The notes beneath the pieces were generated by a model. That model was given only the letters and a program-made list of their open reading frames with translations, was not told the origin of the DNA and made no database searches. A program made the position numbers and the translations under genes. Positions 1 to 10,987 of a stretch of DNA of 33,666 nucleotides are shown here, piece by piece. Every line of letters begins with the position of its first letter. The first letter of the stretch is position 1. Origin of the DNA: Glomus cerebriforme. Its lineage: Eukaryota; Glomeromycota; Glomeromycetes; Glomerales; Glomeraceae. Where the stretch lies: contig QKYT01000580.1 in NCBI GenBank assembly GCA_003550305.1, positions 1 to 33,666 on the forward strand, given 5' to 3'.

Positions 1-323
1 GGGTCGTAGCCTTACGTAGTATTACAAAGGCGTAGATTTACAAAATACTTCGTACTAAATAAATTCCTAATGATGAATTTTAAGGTAATTTCGTTAAATT
101 CTTGCTAATTTTAAAATAATTTTAATAAATTCTGTAATATATGATAAATAATTAACCAACATTTTCATATCATTTCGCAATATTTAAATTATTAATTTTG
201 GTTAATTTTAGAGAAATGGCACCATTTAGTTTTTTTTGTGAAAATGTGAAATTCCCTATTTTCACTAAATTCAACAAAAAAAAATAACAATTTACCAAAA
301 ATTTTCTGGTTAATTGTAATAAA
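1..323. other. AT-rich sequence with no gene
   Basis: No open frame or recognisable repeat is seen here. The integrase of the neighbouring gypsy element would be expected on this side, because the element runs on the minus strand, but no integrase motif is visible. The element is therefore truncated here or continues in unrecognisable form beyond the window edge. Confidence 0.5.
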
Positions 324-1164
324 TTATGCAATAATGATCACCTTTAAATCTGTATCATGGTCATGTTGGTATTCCTTAGTGTTAATAGATGAACATTTCA
401 GTTCACATATATAGATAATATGTCCACAACATGGGTATGATTCAGGGATGGTTAATAGCATAGATTTTACACTGTCTTCTGCAGATTCACTTTCATAAGA
501 GAACTTTTGAGAGGACGTTAGTCTTCTTTTTTTGTTAACTTTTGTTATGGCCATGGATAAAGACTCTGCCTTAGGTTCATTTTCTTTGGTATCAGCATTG
601 TAGGTTATAATGAAAAAGCACTCATTTTCCTCTTTTTGATCAGTGTTATTATCATACATTTGTGATAAAGTATCTGCATTAGCATTATATTTTCCTGGGC
701 AATATTCAATAGTAAAGTTGTATTGTTGGAGTTTCATAATCTAACGTGCGCATCTTTCTTTGGACATCTTAGAAGTTTTTAATCACTTAAGTGCTGAATA
801 GTCTGTGACAATAGAAAAAAATTGACTTAAATAATGGTAAAAATATTTGACTACTCATATAATGGCAAGATATTCTTAATAGAGTAGTTTTCCTCTACTT
901 TATTGGTAGTTCAACTGGCATAAGCAACTACATATTCTTGTCCGTTATCTTTCTGGAATAGGTCTAGTCTGAACTTGCAAGCATCTGTATATAGGTAAAA
1001 CCATAAAAGGTTCTTCAAAGTCAGGATACTGCAAGATAAAGGCTTTAATAAGTCTTTCTTTTAATCTATCAAATGCGATTTTTTTTAATCTATTGAAAGG
1101 GTATTTTCTTTTTGAGTAACATGGTTAAGAGCTTCACATGTCGGGTAAAGTCTTTGATAAATTT

Positions 1165-1926
1165 CAGTAAGACGAAAAGAAGTGGTATCGGGTTAACCAA
1201 ATAAGTATTGTATGGTGCTGTAATTGTTATTGAGTATGGGTTTTATAGTATACTATACTTAGTTGTATAAACAATCAAAATGAAATTTATACTCAACTGC
1301 CACATAAAGAAGATTAAGAATAGCAACCGTGTATTATTATTATAAATTTAAAGTTTGTATATAGTGTTGAAATAGAAAATAAGAAAAATTTTAATTTTTA
1401 AAATGAAGTATTATATTTGAAATACTTTTATTAATACTATTGGTTGATTAACCAATTTTAATTGACGTTCTTTTTCACAATTATATAATTTCATTTCACG
1501 AATTTTAGCTTCATGTTCCTTTAATGCAATTTCTCATTCTTTTAATGCTATATCCTTTACTTATTTTTGCATAAAACAAGTAAAGATAATATTTTTGTAA
1601 AACAAGTAAAAGTATTGTTCTGTATATGTGAAAATAATATAAATAATATGTTTTTTCACGTAAAATAAACAGAAATAATATTTTTTTTCGTATGAAATAT
1701 TTATAAGTGAAGATATATTAAGAAGCAAGAAGATAATACTTTTCTTTTTGTATTTGTGAAGATAATATGACTTTTGTCTTGATTGTATACTGGCGCAGAA
1801 GAGTATTACAAATTATATAATAATTATTTGCTATTACATATACAGAATACACAGTAGAGTAGATTATTTCACATGACATACAATACTTATTTGGTTAACC
1901 CGACACTACTCCTTTCTGTATTACTT
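1165..1926. mobile_element. Non-autonomous Mutator-like element inside gypsy RT
   Basis: The ends are inverted copies of each other: 1166-1214 against the reverse complement of 1877-1925, about 49 bp, with the inner stretch from cgggttaacc to attgtatg identical and the few mismatches in the outer part mostly transitions. It is flanked by a 9-bp target duplication with one transition difference (gataaattt at 1156-1164, gatgaattt at 1927-1935). Removing the element and one copy of the duplication restores the gypsy frame as GYYHKFI followed by KDFTRHVK, which fixes the insertion point. Long inverted ends with a 9-bp duplication are the hallmark of Mutator-like elements. No transposase is present in the 762 bp. 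Confidence 0.85.
1440..1562 (-). pseudogene. Captured coiled-coil coding fragment in the MULE
   Basis: Inside the Mutator-like element, the minus strand reads VKDIALKE, a stop, then EIALKEHEAKIREMKLYNCE and KERQLKLVNQ. The heptad-like ALKE/EAKIRE pattern is that of a charged coiled coil, of the kind found at the C-terminus of DNA-binding or transposase-like proteins. It may be host sequence captured by the element or a remnant of the parental transposase. One in-frame stop and the lack of a start show that it is not a working gene. Confidence 0.5.
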
Positions 1927-3566
1927 GATGAATTTATGGTAATATCCAAACAATTCAAGGGCTGCTCGAAGTTAAGGTCTTTAGGATGGAAAAACTTTGA
2001 CCTTTTCTATTTTTTCTGGATTTGGGTAAATACCTTCTTATCCTATTATGTGTCCTAAGAATGTGAGGGAAGAGTAACAGAAATGACACTTCTTTAACTT
2101 AATACAAAGTTGAGCTTTTCTAAGAGCTTGAAAAACTTGCTTCACGTGATCCAAATGTAATTCCAAGGATCTTTTGGAGTAAATAATGATGTCATCTAAA
2201 GCATAAACCAAGAAAGTCCTTTAGAATTCAATTTATTAATCATTGGAAAGTTTCTGGGCATTATTTAGGCCAAAAGGCATGACTAGAAATTCATAAAGAC
2301 CTAAGAGAGTGATAAAGATTGTCTTCTCAATATCCTCAGGATGCATAGAAACTTGTCAGTATTCACTAACTAAATTTAGAGTGGTAAACTATTGGAATCC
2401 TTCTAGAGAATCTAACAAATAAATTATTGATCCTGGGCAAAGAATAATCATCAATTTTGGTGAGGATATTTAATTTACGGTAGTCAATACATAATCTCTT
2501 GTCTCCTTCTTTCTTTCCTACAATGACTACTAGGAAGGCCCAGTGACTGTGTGAACATCAAATGATTCCATTAGCTTCCATCTTCTTAATTTCTTCTTTT
2601 AAAAACTAAGTATTTTCAGGATTTGTATGGTATAATTTCTGAGCAATAGGTAAAGCATCTCCTGTATGAATTCTATGCTTGATAATAATAGTTCTTCCAA
2701 TTTTAGTTTATCTTTTAGCACAGATGTTAACATATTCTTCTAATAAGTACTAGAATGCTTATTGTTGATGGTAATCAAGAGGTCTCACATGTTGATCTTC
2801 TGAAGCCTTTTCTTTTTCACTTGTTAAAGCTTAAGCATTTTCTGCAAGAAATACTGCAAGATTATTGATACTTTGGGTATTTTCGCCTTCTGATTCTTCT
2901 TTAGTATTGTAAGAGAAATCCAGGAATTGTAGGTCATTTTATCTTTGAGGACTTCTTCTTCATCAAACATGTCTGAATAATAAATATAATATTCATCTAA
3001 GAGTTTATTCTCATAATAATCATTTTAATTCTTAAGTAGTGATCTTGGCTGTTTTGATAAAAGTGATACAAATTCTTATGGTAATATTATGCTTTCAAAT
3101 GGTTATGGTTAACTGTTTCCAACTCATGATGACATTGGCTTCTCTTAACTAGTTGTTGTCTAAAATAAGAACTTCATCCTTGGATTCTAAAATTTGAAAA
3201 GAAGTAAAAATTTTAATCTTTCCTATGATGATAGAGATGTTGTCTATATTCCTAAGGATCTGGTTCTAGTTCTATTAGCAGTTACTATGACCATTTTGGA
3301 TGGTCTATTAATTTCATATCCCAACTTATTTAGGAGAGTTTTAGTCATTATGCTGGTGGCTGCTCCACTATCTACTATAGCTGTTTATGCTTTCTGTCTG
3401 ATTCTTAAAGTACATTTGGCAGCAATAATTAGTTCTTCATCACTGTTGGCTAAATTAGCTTCTTAAGTATCTTGTTGAGCTTTTTTTCTTGATCTTCTTA
3501 CTGCTCTTGATAATTCAGAATGATAAGTAAAAATGACGTGTGCGGCTTGTCCCACCAAGAGTTCAT

Positions 3567-4396
3567 ATAGCTAGTGTTCTAATTTGCAGATCATCTATTA
3601 TCTGTCATCTAAGAAATATGTGATCCGTATAAACGGATAATCCATATTATCTGTCAGATCATCCGTCAGATTGAATCATATAACTAAATTTAAAAATTTT
3701 TTTTTTAATTAAAAAAAAAAATTTACTATTTAAAAAAAATTTTTATATCTCCTCCAACTTGAAATGTAAGTAATAAAAGGGGGATTCTAACATTAAAGAA
3801 ATGTATTAAACATTTCTTTCTTTATTTTTTTTAGGTTTCTGGACTTCTTAGATGACCCAGACTTGGAATATAAGGAATTAGAGGGAGGGAGATTTTTTTT
3901 AACATTAAAGAAATTACTAAATGTTTCTTTCTTTTTTTTTTAGATTTTCGGACTTCTTAGATGACCCAGACTTGGAATGTAAGGAATTAGAGGGAGAGAG
4001 GATTTTTTTTAACATTAAAAGACATTTCTTTCTTTATATTTAAAATAGATTATGAAGTAATAACGTGGCAAATTGAAATTAATACATTAGTTATATAATT
4101 TGTATTATATATTTAATTATTGTATTTAATTATTTATTTAATAAAGAATATCATATTATTTAAATGTTAAATAATACATATATTTATTAGAAATAGAAAT
4201 AGTATCATTATTAATTAAAAAATTTTTTTTAAAAAAAAAATTTTATATTATCTGGATCATCTGATTTCATTTGAGACAAAACCATAATCTGATCTGTTGA
4301 CAAAATGTCCATCCAACTTATCTGATTTATCTGACAGATGACGGATATCTGAATTTAATATGAATAATCAGTTAACAGATTGAAACTTTACTGTGC
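3567..4396. mobile_element. Putative DNA-transposon insertion with hAT-like end motifs
   Basis: The gypsy-like frame stops near 3567 and may resume near 4400, implying an insert of about 0.83 kb. Both ends are rich in copies of atctgtca/atccgtca and their complements (3605-3670, 4250-4375), including the palindrome atccgtataaacggat near 3637. Such subterminal repeats occur in hAT-type elements, and the right end read inward begins cagtaaag. No clean inverted ends or 8-bp target duplication could be confirmed; the flanks show only a partial match (tggtaggc against tggtggga). Class and borders are tentative. Confidence 0.4.
3789..4040 (+). repeat. Tandem repeat of about 110 bp carrying a 3' splice-site-like tract
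   Basis: Two near-identical units (3789-3900, 3901-4010) and a partial third (from 4011) each start aacattaaa, then carry a pyrimidine tract ending in ttttttttag, then an open segment. The first encodes FLDFLDDPDLEYKELEGGR and the second FSDFLDDPDLECKELEGER. A gtaagt motif (about 3768) and a ctaac branch-like motif (3786) precede the first unit, so each unit looks like intron tail plus exon. I do not recognise the peptide. Confidence 0.6.
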
Positions 4397-4399
4397 CTA

Positions 4400-4480
4400 C
4401 CATTTTAATGCAGAAATACTTTTAACTTTAACATTTTTTCATTTCTTGAAGGCATTAGACTCATCAATAGATGAAGTAGT
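4400..4480 (-). pseudogene. Possible upstream remnant of the gypsy element
   Basis: On the minus strand beyond the second insertion, a short frame reads TSSIDESNAFKK, a stop, then KNVKVKSISALKW. Its position and charged composition would suit the region just before the protease, after removal of the insertion at 3567-4396. There is no diagnostic motif such as a CCHC knuckle, so the link is inferred from position only. Confidence 0.25.
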
Positions 4481-5727
4481 TTAAAAAAGATTTTTTTTAT
4501 GGAAATTAGCTTTTTTTTAAAATTGAAATGTTATATTGTGATTATTAATCACAATCATATGCAATTAAAATCTAGTATAATGAAGCACAATAATTATATG
4601 ATACAGTGATAGTGTAAATAATCTTAAAGGATCTTTAATATGTACTTCAAATGTAGTTTTTTATCTTAAATCCTGAAGATGTAAACTTTTATTCTGCATT
4701 CTCTTTAAATTTAATTAGTTTGTAGTTATGTACTAAATATCAAGCTAATTGAAAAGATAAAGTATCATAAAAAAACTTAGATATGAACTTTTAAATATTA
4801 AAAGAAAAAAGAATTTCATATTTTTATATACTTTAAAAATTAAAGAAAAATTGTACATTTTAAATAAATAATAGAAAATATTAGTATATATTTTTATATA
4901 CTTAAAAATATTAGAATAAAATTTTAAAATTATTTTATTTTATTTAATTTTAATAATTATAAAGTACAGTTTATTATTATTTTATTATTGATACTATATT
5001 TTTATTAAATGATATTAACAGTTAAAGCTAATCTCAGAATTAATAATTATTAACATTATAAATTTTTATTAAAGAAATATATTCTATTTTAGTATTATTA
5101 CAAAAAAATTTATAACTTCATAACTACTTAAGCTAAATATATGAAAATTAATATGTAAGTATTTTAATATCTACTGAACAACTTTACTTAAGTTTTTTTT
5201 ATATATTTTCTTTAATTAAAGTATTCAAATTATGCCTTGAAAGTTAAAAATAAAAATATATCTTGATATTATTAGAAAAAAAATTTATAACTCCAATAAC
5301 TTTACAGTTAGCTTTATAAAAATTAATATACATGTATCTCCATATTTGTTAAATAATTTTCTTAAATATTTCTGCTTATTTAAATTGACTTAAAATGTTT
5401 AAATTGTCTTATGAAATCTCTATAAAGTATGAAAAAATGTGTTTTTTACAAAATTACTTATGAAAATATTATAAATTTATAATAATATTTTATGTAAAAA
5501 ATATTAGCTTTATTAATTAATTAAAAAAATGGTTAAAACATATTTTTAAAAATAAAGAAAAGAAAAAAAAATAAAAAATTTATTATAAATGGTTAATAAA
5601 CAAATAATTAATGTAACTAATGATAATGATGAACTAATCAAATTTAGAAGATCTAGGATAAAATCTTAGACCTTAAGATCTACATTAAAATTTCCTATAA
5701 TTTTAACTATCTAACATTTTTTTTCCC
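4481..5727. other. AT-rich sequence with no gene
   Basis: Homopolymer runs and short AT motifs dominate. No open frame, splice pattern or repeat end was recognised. Confidence 0.5.
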
Positions 5728-5790
5728 TTCACTTTGGCCAGTATTATGGTATTAAGAAATTAATAATATAACAAATAAGTGTATGATAAA
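5728..5790 (+). repeat. Fragment of the GGCC-core MITE family
   Basis: The stretch ttggccagtattatggtatt followed by aagaaatta and, a little further on, acaaataa matches the interior of the complete element at 30524-30733 (ttggccggaattatggcatt, aagaaatta, acaaataa). The ends are not preserved. Confidence 0.55.
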
Positions 5791-6550
5791 TATGATTTTA
5801 TATCTTGAAAAAAATTTAAATTCCTAGAATATTTAATAAAAATGAAAAGTAGAAGGATATGACTTGAGATAACAAATATTTTGCTATGATTATGTAGAGA
5901 TGGAAAAGTATTAGTGATATTGAGAAAATGAATAATCTTTACAGAATTATGTTATAAATAATTACATTTATATTATAGAGAAATAATTTATAATACTTTG
6001 GATTTGGGTATTAGATAGGTTTAAAATAGCATCAGCATTAAATAATTTCACCTATTTGATCTTATTTATTCTTATAAACATCTTATATATATTTCTTACT
6101 TTTTAGTTTTCTTATGCAAATTTGTTTTATAATAATTGGAAAATGCTAAGCAATTTAATAATATACTTAACTCCTAACTGTTAAATTGGTAACTAATAAA
6201 TTTTAAGATCTAATAATTTCGAATCCTATTTTTAAATCCTTCAGCATACTTATACTAATATAAAATTTCATCTTGATTTACTTTTATTATTCAAAATAAA
6301 GTAAAAGACTATAACCATTATGATTATGTGGTGATTTTTATTTGTCTGATCATATGATTTAAATTTGATTAATTGATAATAAATAAATAAACAATATATG
6401 TGATACAATACATGTACAGTATGTGATTACTATTTATACTACTAAAAAAATTAAAAATAAAAATAAAAATATGTGTTTCAGACTTAAAATAGTTTCTATT
6501 TCCTAATAATATATAATTTTATAAATTGTTTTTTGATATAATTGGACTAA
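5791..6550. other. AT-rich sequence with no gene
   Basis: No open frame longer than chance and no repeat border is seen. A tRNA-like ttcgaatcc at about 6218 has no matching stems around it. Confidence 0.5.
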
Positions 6551-6554
6551 ACTT

Positions 6555-7130
6555 TATGATGCAGATCTATTACTATTCTTTTTAGCAGTATTACCATTTT
6601 TGGCTTTTTTTCTCTTAGTAAATGTAGATAACTTTTGCAACAAATCTGAAATTTTTTCTATTTATGAATAACTCTTAGAAAGTTTATTTTAAAGACTATC
6701 TTAAAGAATTTTTTCTTAATTGAGACTAGTTTTCTTGCATACTAGTATTATTAGCATTATCATTTTTGCTATTTGCATTGGTTTGATTCCAAGTTATTCT
6801 GTATATTGGTGATAATATGGTTTAATACCTTTGGTATTTTTTTATTATCATTATTAACAGAAGCATCATCTTTAAATATGATAGAACTTGTTGCTTAATC
6901 TTATATAATGATTTGGTTCAATTGACCTCCTTATCATATATGAGAGTTACCTTCCAAAATTTCTAGTGAAGTTGAGAATTTTTCTTTGATTTTTTTCACA
7001 CTGTTATCACTTTTCTCAGATATTTTTTTTGTATTATATATTATCCAGTAAAGAATGCTAATTTTTTTCTAATCAATTCAATAGTTATATTGCATAAAGA
7101 ACACATAGAATATTTTGTTCCTTCTCACAT
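6555..7130 (-). pseudogene. Decayed coding region, family not recognised
   Basis: On the minus strand several segments with protein-like composition appear in the same order but in shifting frames: YSMCSLCNITIELIRKKLAF near 7110, SEKSDNSVKKIKEKF and STSLEILEGN near 7010, IIFKDDASVNNDNKKIPKVL near 6880, and a basic tail with LLQKLSTFTKRKKAKNG and NTAKKNSNRSAS near 6560-6640. Stops and frameshifts separate them. The first segment has a CxxC that could be half of a zinc site, and the tail resembles a nuclear-localisation stretch. No function can be assigned. Confidence 0.4.
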
Positions 7131-7620
7131 AATATACTGATATCTCATAGTAAAAAAGATGTTTATAATCATACTAAAACTTAATTATTATTTATTATTA
7201 TTACTTAAATATTATTAAAGTTAAAATATTAAATATATTTAATATTAAGTTATTTTAAGCCAATTTTTTAAAGCTTTAACTAGTACTTTAATTTTGATTA
7301 AAATAATAATTATATACTTTTTTTTTTATTTTGCTTATTTTCTTTTTCCATTTATTTATACAGTTAATTTAAACGTTACAAATATTTTTAATTAGATAGA
7401 TTTAATCATTTTATTATATATAAATTTACAAAAAAGGGAGTTCTTAATAAAAAAAAAATTTAATTTTTACTTTAAATTAAAATCTAAAAGGCTTTAAAGT
7501 TGTGTAATCTAATCACGTTACGTTACACAAAGTCCAAAAAAGGCAAGTTTATTTCCTACAAAATTAGGTCAAATGGTAGTATAAGATTACACAAGATTCC
7601 AAAAAAGGAATTGATATGCA
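7131..7620. other. AT-rich sequence with short repeated motifs
   Basis: No gene is seen. Two related motifs, tacacaaagtccaaaaaagg (about 7524) and acacaagattccaaaaaagg (about 7590), form an imperfect direct repeat just upstream of the Helitron-like end, and probably belong to the same transposon relic. Confidence 0.4.
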
Positions 7621-7654
7621 TACACATAATTCTGGCCGGAATTAAATAAAATTT

Positions 7655-7689
7655 AAAACTCGTTGCAAAGCAACGGGCAGCAAACTAGT
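7655..7689 (+). mobile_element. Helitron-type 3' terminus
   Basis: The hairpin cgttgc-aaa-gcaacg (7661-7675) lies nine bases upstream of CTAG (7685-7688), which is followed by T. A short GC-containing hairpin a few bases before CTRR, with insertion before T, is the defining 3' end of Helitrons. The hairpin stands out in very AT-rich surroundings. The matching 5' TC end was not found, and no Rep/helicase coding sequence is present, so this would be a non-autonomous or truncated copy. The ggccggaatta motif (7634) of the local MITE family lies just upstream. Confidence 0.6.
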
Positions 7690-8712
7690 ATATAAGTAAA
7701 ATTATTAGTTTATTAGTAATAACAATCATCCCTGGTAAATTAAGCAATGATTGTAAAAATTTATATAAACATACATTTCTATTAATAAAAGAAAAAAGAA
7801 AAATTAACCCAAATTTAAAAAGTCAAAAATCTTTTTTATTTTGCAGTTTAGCCAAATATTTTTAATTTTAGCTTTATTTACTAAAAAAAAATTCATTCAA
7901 ATTGGATCATTGATTATTTGTTAATGATTATTATTCAGTTATTAATGAATATTAATTCTCAATTTATAATTACTTTTCCAAAAGTCTTTCATTATTACTA
8001 ACCTAATTTGGCACTTACCTAAACAACTAAACAAACACCTACTTGACTAACGATAACACCTAAAACTAATATCTCTCGAAAAAAAGAATCAATTTTCGTT
8101 GTTTTTCTTAATTCAAAAAGGGAGAGAAATAGCATTACATATATAAAGAGAACTTGAATATCAAATATCGGTAATAATATTTCATTGCGTGGGCGTTAAA
8201 ATAAACTAAAGAAAGAAAAATGTTTGATGAGATCCGAGAGAAACAAATTTACTTTTTCAATAGTATACGCAGTATACTAGGTAATAATGTTATCCTCGGA
8301 ATAAAAAAAAAAAAATAATGAAAATTTTGTTAAAAAAAAAAATAATAATAAGACCAAAATATATAGAAATACATCCTATTATCTGCGACGCAAAGATAAC
8401 CTAATTTCAAAGAAAATAACTGATAGTAAAGATGATTATAAAAAAATAATAATACATTCTATGCGAATTTACTTGTTCGTTGGAAATTTCCTCGTTTCGC
8501 TGTTCTAACAAATATACGTTTCTAACATTTATATCACAATATATTAAACTAAATGGGTGAATAAAGAAAACAAATTAGAAGATCTATTTGTTAGAATTAA
8601 AAATTTAATTAGAATTATTAATTTAAATAAACTAAATAAATTGCTTATTTGAATTACATACCAAATAATTAATTATAGATGCATTCATTAATTTCATATT
8701 TACAAAGAAGCG
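7690..8712. other. Intergenic region downstream of the CRIB gene
   Basis: No coding frame is seen. The part nearest 8712 presumably contains the 3' untranslated region of the minus-strand CRIB gene. Poly(A) and poly(T) runs are common. Confidence 0.5.
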
Positions 8713-9570
8713 TTAAACCACCAATTTTTGATCATTTTGTTTATCAAAATTTCCATCAATTGGCATTTTCAATGCAGCAACAATTTCGGCCATTGGATCA
8801 ACCATGGAATTTAATTTAGGTGACAATTGCTGAGAATTTTGTTGTTGCTGCACTGGCGAAGAAATTGGTGTTAATGTGGGCTTTCTCTGTGAAGAAGTAA
8901 AAATTTTATTAGTTATATATTCTCTTTTATCGCATTCATTAATCGAAAGTTAATTTACCTTAACTTTGAATTGAGGATCATTTTGGAGAGAAATTGGTCT
9001 ACTACTATTATCACTATTATTACTATTATTACTATTATTGTCAGCAACAGTTTGTTGTTGTTGTTCTGAGGATGTTGATACTGATGTCAACATGGGAGAT
9101 TCATTATTATTAATATCATTATTAGTCGGAGTTGTTGAAATTAGAGATCCTATATTCAACCCCTCTAAACTAAGAGCAGCAGCAACTTCGGCCATTTGAT
9201 TTTTAATTTTCTCAGGCTAAAATAATAAATTAGAAAAGAAGACCAATTTTTAACAGAGGTTTAACATTAATTGCAGTTTTACAATACTTACGTCAACTTT
9301 ACCACTACGCAATTCAGTTATACCGATATGACCGGTATGTTGAAAATTGGAAGGAAGACTGATAAGTCCTTTATGAATTTTCTTTTTTTGTCTTTTAACA
9401 ACTTTAGCTTTACGAGCTTCGTTATTATTAGAAGAACCATTTACATTATTATTTTCGTGAAAACGATTATTAACAGGCTTTTTGTTTGTTGTTTGTGAGC
9501 ATGTTGCAGAACTAATACCAACATCTCGTTTTGTTTGCTTTTGTGAAAAAGAAGAAACACAACCGCCCAT
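8713..9570 (-). CDS. Small CRIB-domain Cdc42/Rac effector, lipid-anchored
   Basis: Three exons (9570-9292, 9216-8959, 8886-8713) join in phase 0 through GT-AG introns of 75 and 72 bp to give 236 residues. The N-terminus MGGCVSS is a consensus N-myristoylation signal (Gly2) with a nearby Cys4 for palmitoylation. A basic stretch (residues 53-67, with KRQKKK) leads into ISLPSNFQHTGHIG (residues 70-83), a near-perfect CRIB motif (ISxPxxFxHxxHxG) that binds GTP-loaded Cdc42 or Rac. The rest is low-complexity Asn/Ser/Gln-rich sequence with two related helices, MAEVAAALSL and, near the end, MAEIVAALKM. There is no kinase domain, so it is not a PAK. The layout of lipid anchor, basic patch and CRIB resembles animal SPEC/CDC42SE proteins and, loosely, yeast Gic proteins. 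A membrane-bound adaptor in polarised growth is the likely role. The start is the only ATG before the motif. Confidence 0.85.
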
Positions 9571-10987
9571 TATGAATTTTCTGATGGAAAAAAGAAACTT
9601 TTTTTTTCGTTAAATAAAAGAAAACCGTTACAAAAACAAACAGGGTTGTATATAAATTTAAAAATTTCGTTATTTTATTTATATGAAGAAAATTTTTTTG
9701 CGCTAAAACTTAAAAGGGTTTTAGTCCGTAAGATATTCTTTAAACTTTTATGATAAACGGTAAGACTCTTTTATTTTAAAAAAAAAAAATTGAAAAACAC
9801 ACTTCCTATATTTATACTGTATTAAAAAAGAAAGTGGAGTAATTGGATAATCTAACACAAACTGATAAACTTGAATTAAACTTAATTTGGATAGAAAATT
9901 ACAGGAGAGAATATAAACTATAAATATATTACGCGCTATTTTTTGGGTTATATAATAGTCCGTGACTTCTTATAGTTCTATGTACGTCATTTAGATATAA
10001 ACAGCTAATTTTTCTTTGTCATATCATAGAACATGGTAAAGGAAAACGCAAATAATTGTAACAAATTCATTCATAGATTACTTCCGTCTAGAAAAAACAT
10101 TCTCCTCCGTTTTGTATGATGTGTCATAAGATCATCAATTATTTTATTTTTAGATTAAAACCCCATGGTATATCAATAAATGTAATAAATGTGGGATGAT
10201 CGTAATATTTCCTGAATTCCTGTTGATTTTCTTCAAGAAATATATACATTTTTAATAAAGTTATCAATATTTTTTTTTTTTGGGCGTAAAAATAAACTTT
10301 AATTTTTACGCCTTTTAACAAAAAAGTAATATAAATACTGTATGTACATTTGACGGGAAATTTTTATTGACATCCAGCTTCGCTTAGAAAAAATGACTAA
10401 CTATAATAAATGCTAATTAATAAATGCAAGCACAAATAGAAATCAAAACCAATATTTAAACAAATCGCAATTGCAGTAGCAAACCAAATAAACATCTACC
10501 GTGAGAAGATCACATTCATTCTCTCAAATAATCGCTTAGTCTTTTCCCCAGACATTTTTAACTTTAAAATTACTTTATAACTTTCCTTTTGCTTTATATT
10601 CTTAACGCAGATCATTTTTGATTCAGTTCGGAAAATTATTAGTTCAGAGTCAAAAATATATGAAACTGGTCACAAATTTTCCCTTACATATCTTACATAT
10701 TGACATGCAATAATGATTGGATAACATCTGTAGTATAATAAAATAAAGATAAAATATTTTGCTTTAATTTGACATCGAAAATCCGATGATCTTTATCGTA
10801 TCATCCATATATTGTCCTAAAAAATCAAAAATCATGATTATCTAGATTATCTACGGAGAGAATAATAGAATTTTTGTATATAAAAACCACCCTTTTCTGA
10901 ATACTCGTTATGAACTTATAATAATGTATTAATGTTAACACTTGCAGTAAACTTAATCTTTGAAAGGTCAAGAGATCCTTTTTAGAA
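9571..10987. other. Upstream region of the CRIB gene, otherwise no gene
   Basis: The part next to 9570 must hold the minus-strand promoter. A chance-like ORF at 10139-10321 spans an A/T-run and a hairpin and is not supported as coding. No tRNA or repeat border is seen. Confidence 0.45.
10283..10312. repeat. Perfect 11-bp hairpin next to a T run
   Basis: ggcgtaaaaat and atttttacgcc are exact inverted copies separated by 8 bases, with a long T run immediately to the left. It could be the end or centre of a small fold-back element; nothing identifies a family. Confidence 0.5.

Larger units (their letters stand above)
324..3570 (-). pseudogene. Decayed Ty3/gypsy retrotransposon pol
   Basis: Read on the minus strand from high to low coordinates, the order is protease, reverse transcriptase, RNase H, as in Ty3/gypsy. 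Protease (about 3470-3240) has AIVDSGAATSIMTKTLL, the retropepsin DSGA site. Reverse transcriptase (about 2560-1927 and on) has a block reading GKKEGDKRLCIDYRKLN near 2490, [15 protein letters not shown] near 2360, and YALDDIIIYSK near 2190, where the usual YxDD box reads ALDD. RNase H has FDRLKERLIKAFILQYPDFE near 1050, DYSALK near 800, and ends in the intact segment starting MKLQQYNFTIEYCPGKYNAN (737-324). Stops and frameshifts interrupt every domain, so it cannot make enzyme. No LTRs and no integrase are visible. A transposon splits the reverse transcriptase at 1165-1926. An ORF on the opposite strand at 3194-3466 is only the antisense of the protease. Confidence 0.9.

Noticed and set aside
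1873..2058. Plus-strand ORF of 61 residues
   Set aside because: It overlaps the MULE end and the antisense of the reverse transcriptase.
3194..3466. Plus-strand ORF of 90 residues with hydrophobic stretches
   Set aside because: It is the antisense of the gypsy protease; the minus strand carries the diagnostic DSGA motif.
1..4480. LTRs for the gypsy element
   Set aside because: No long direct repeat flanks the pol remnant within the window.
9271..9498. Plus-strand ORF of 75 residues
   Set aside because: Antisense of CRIB-gene exon 1.
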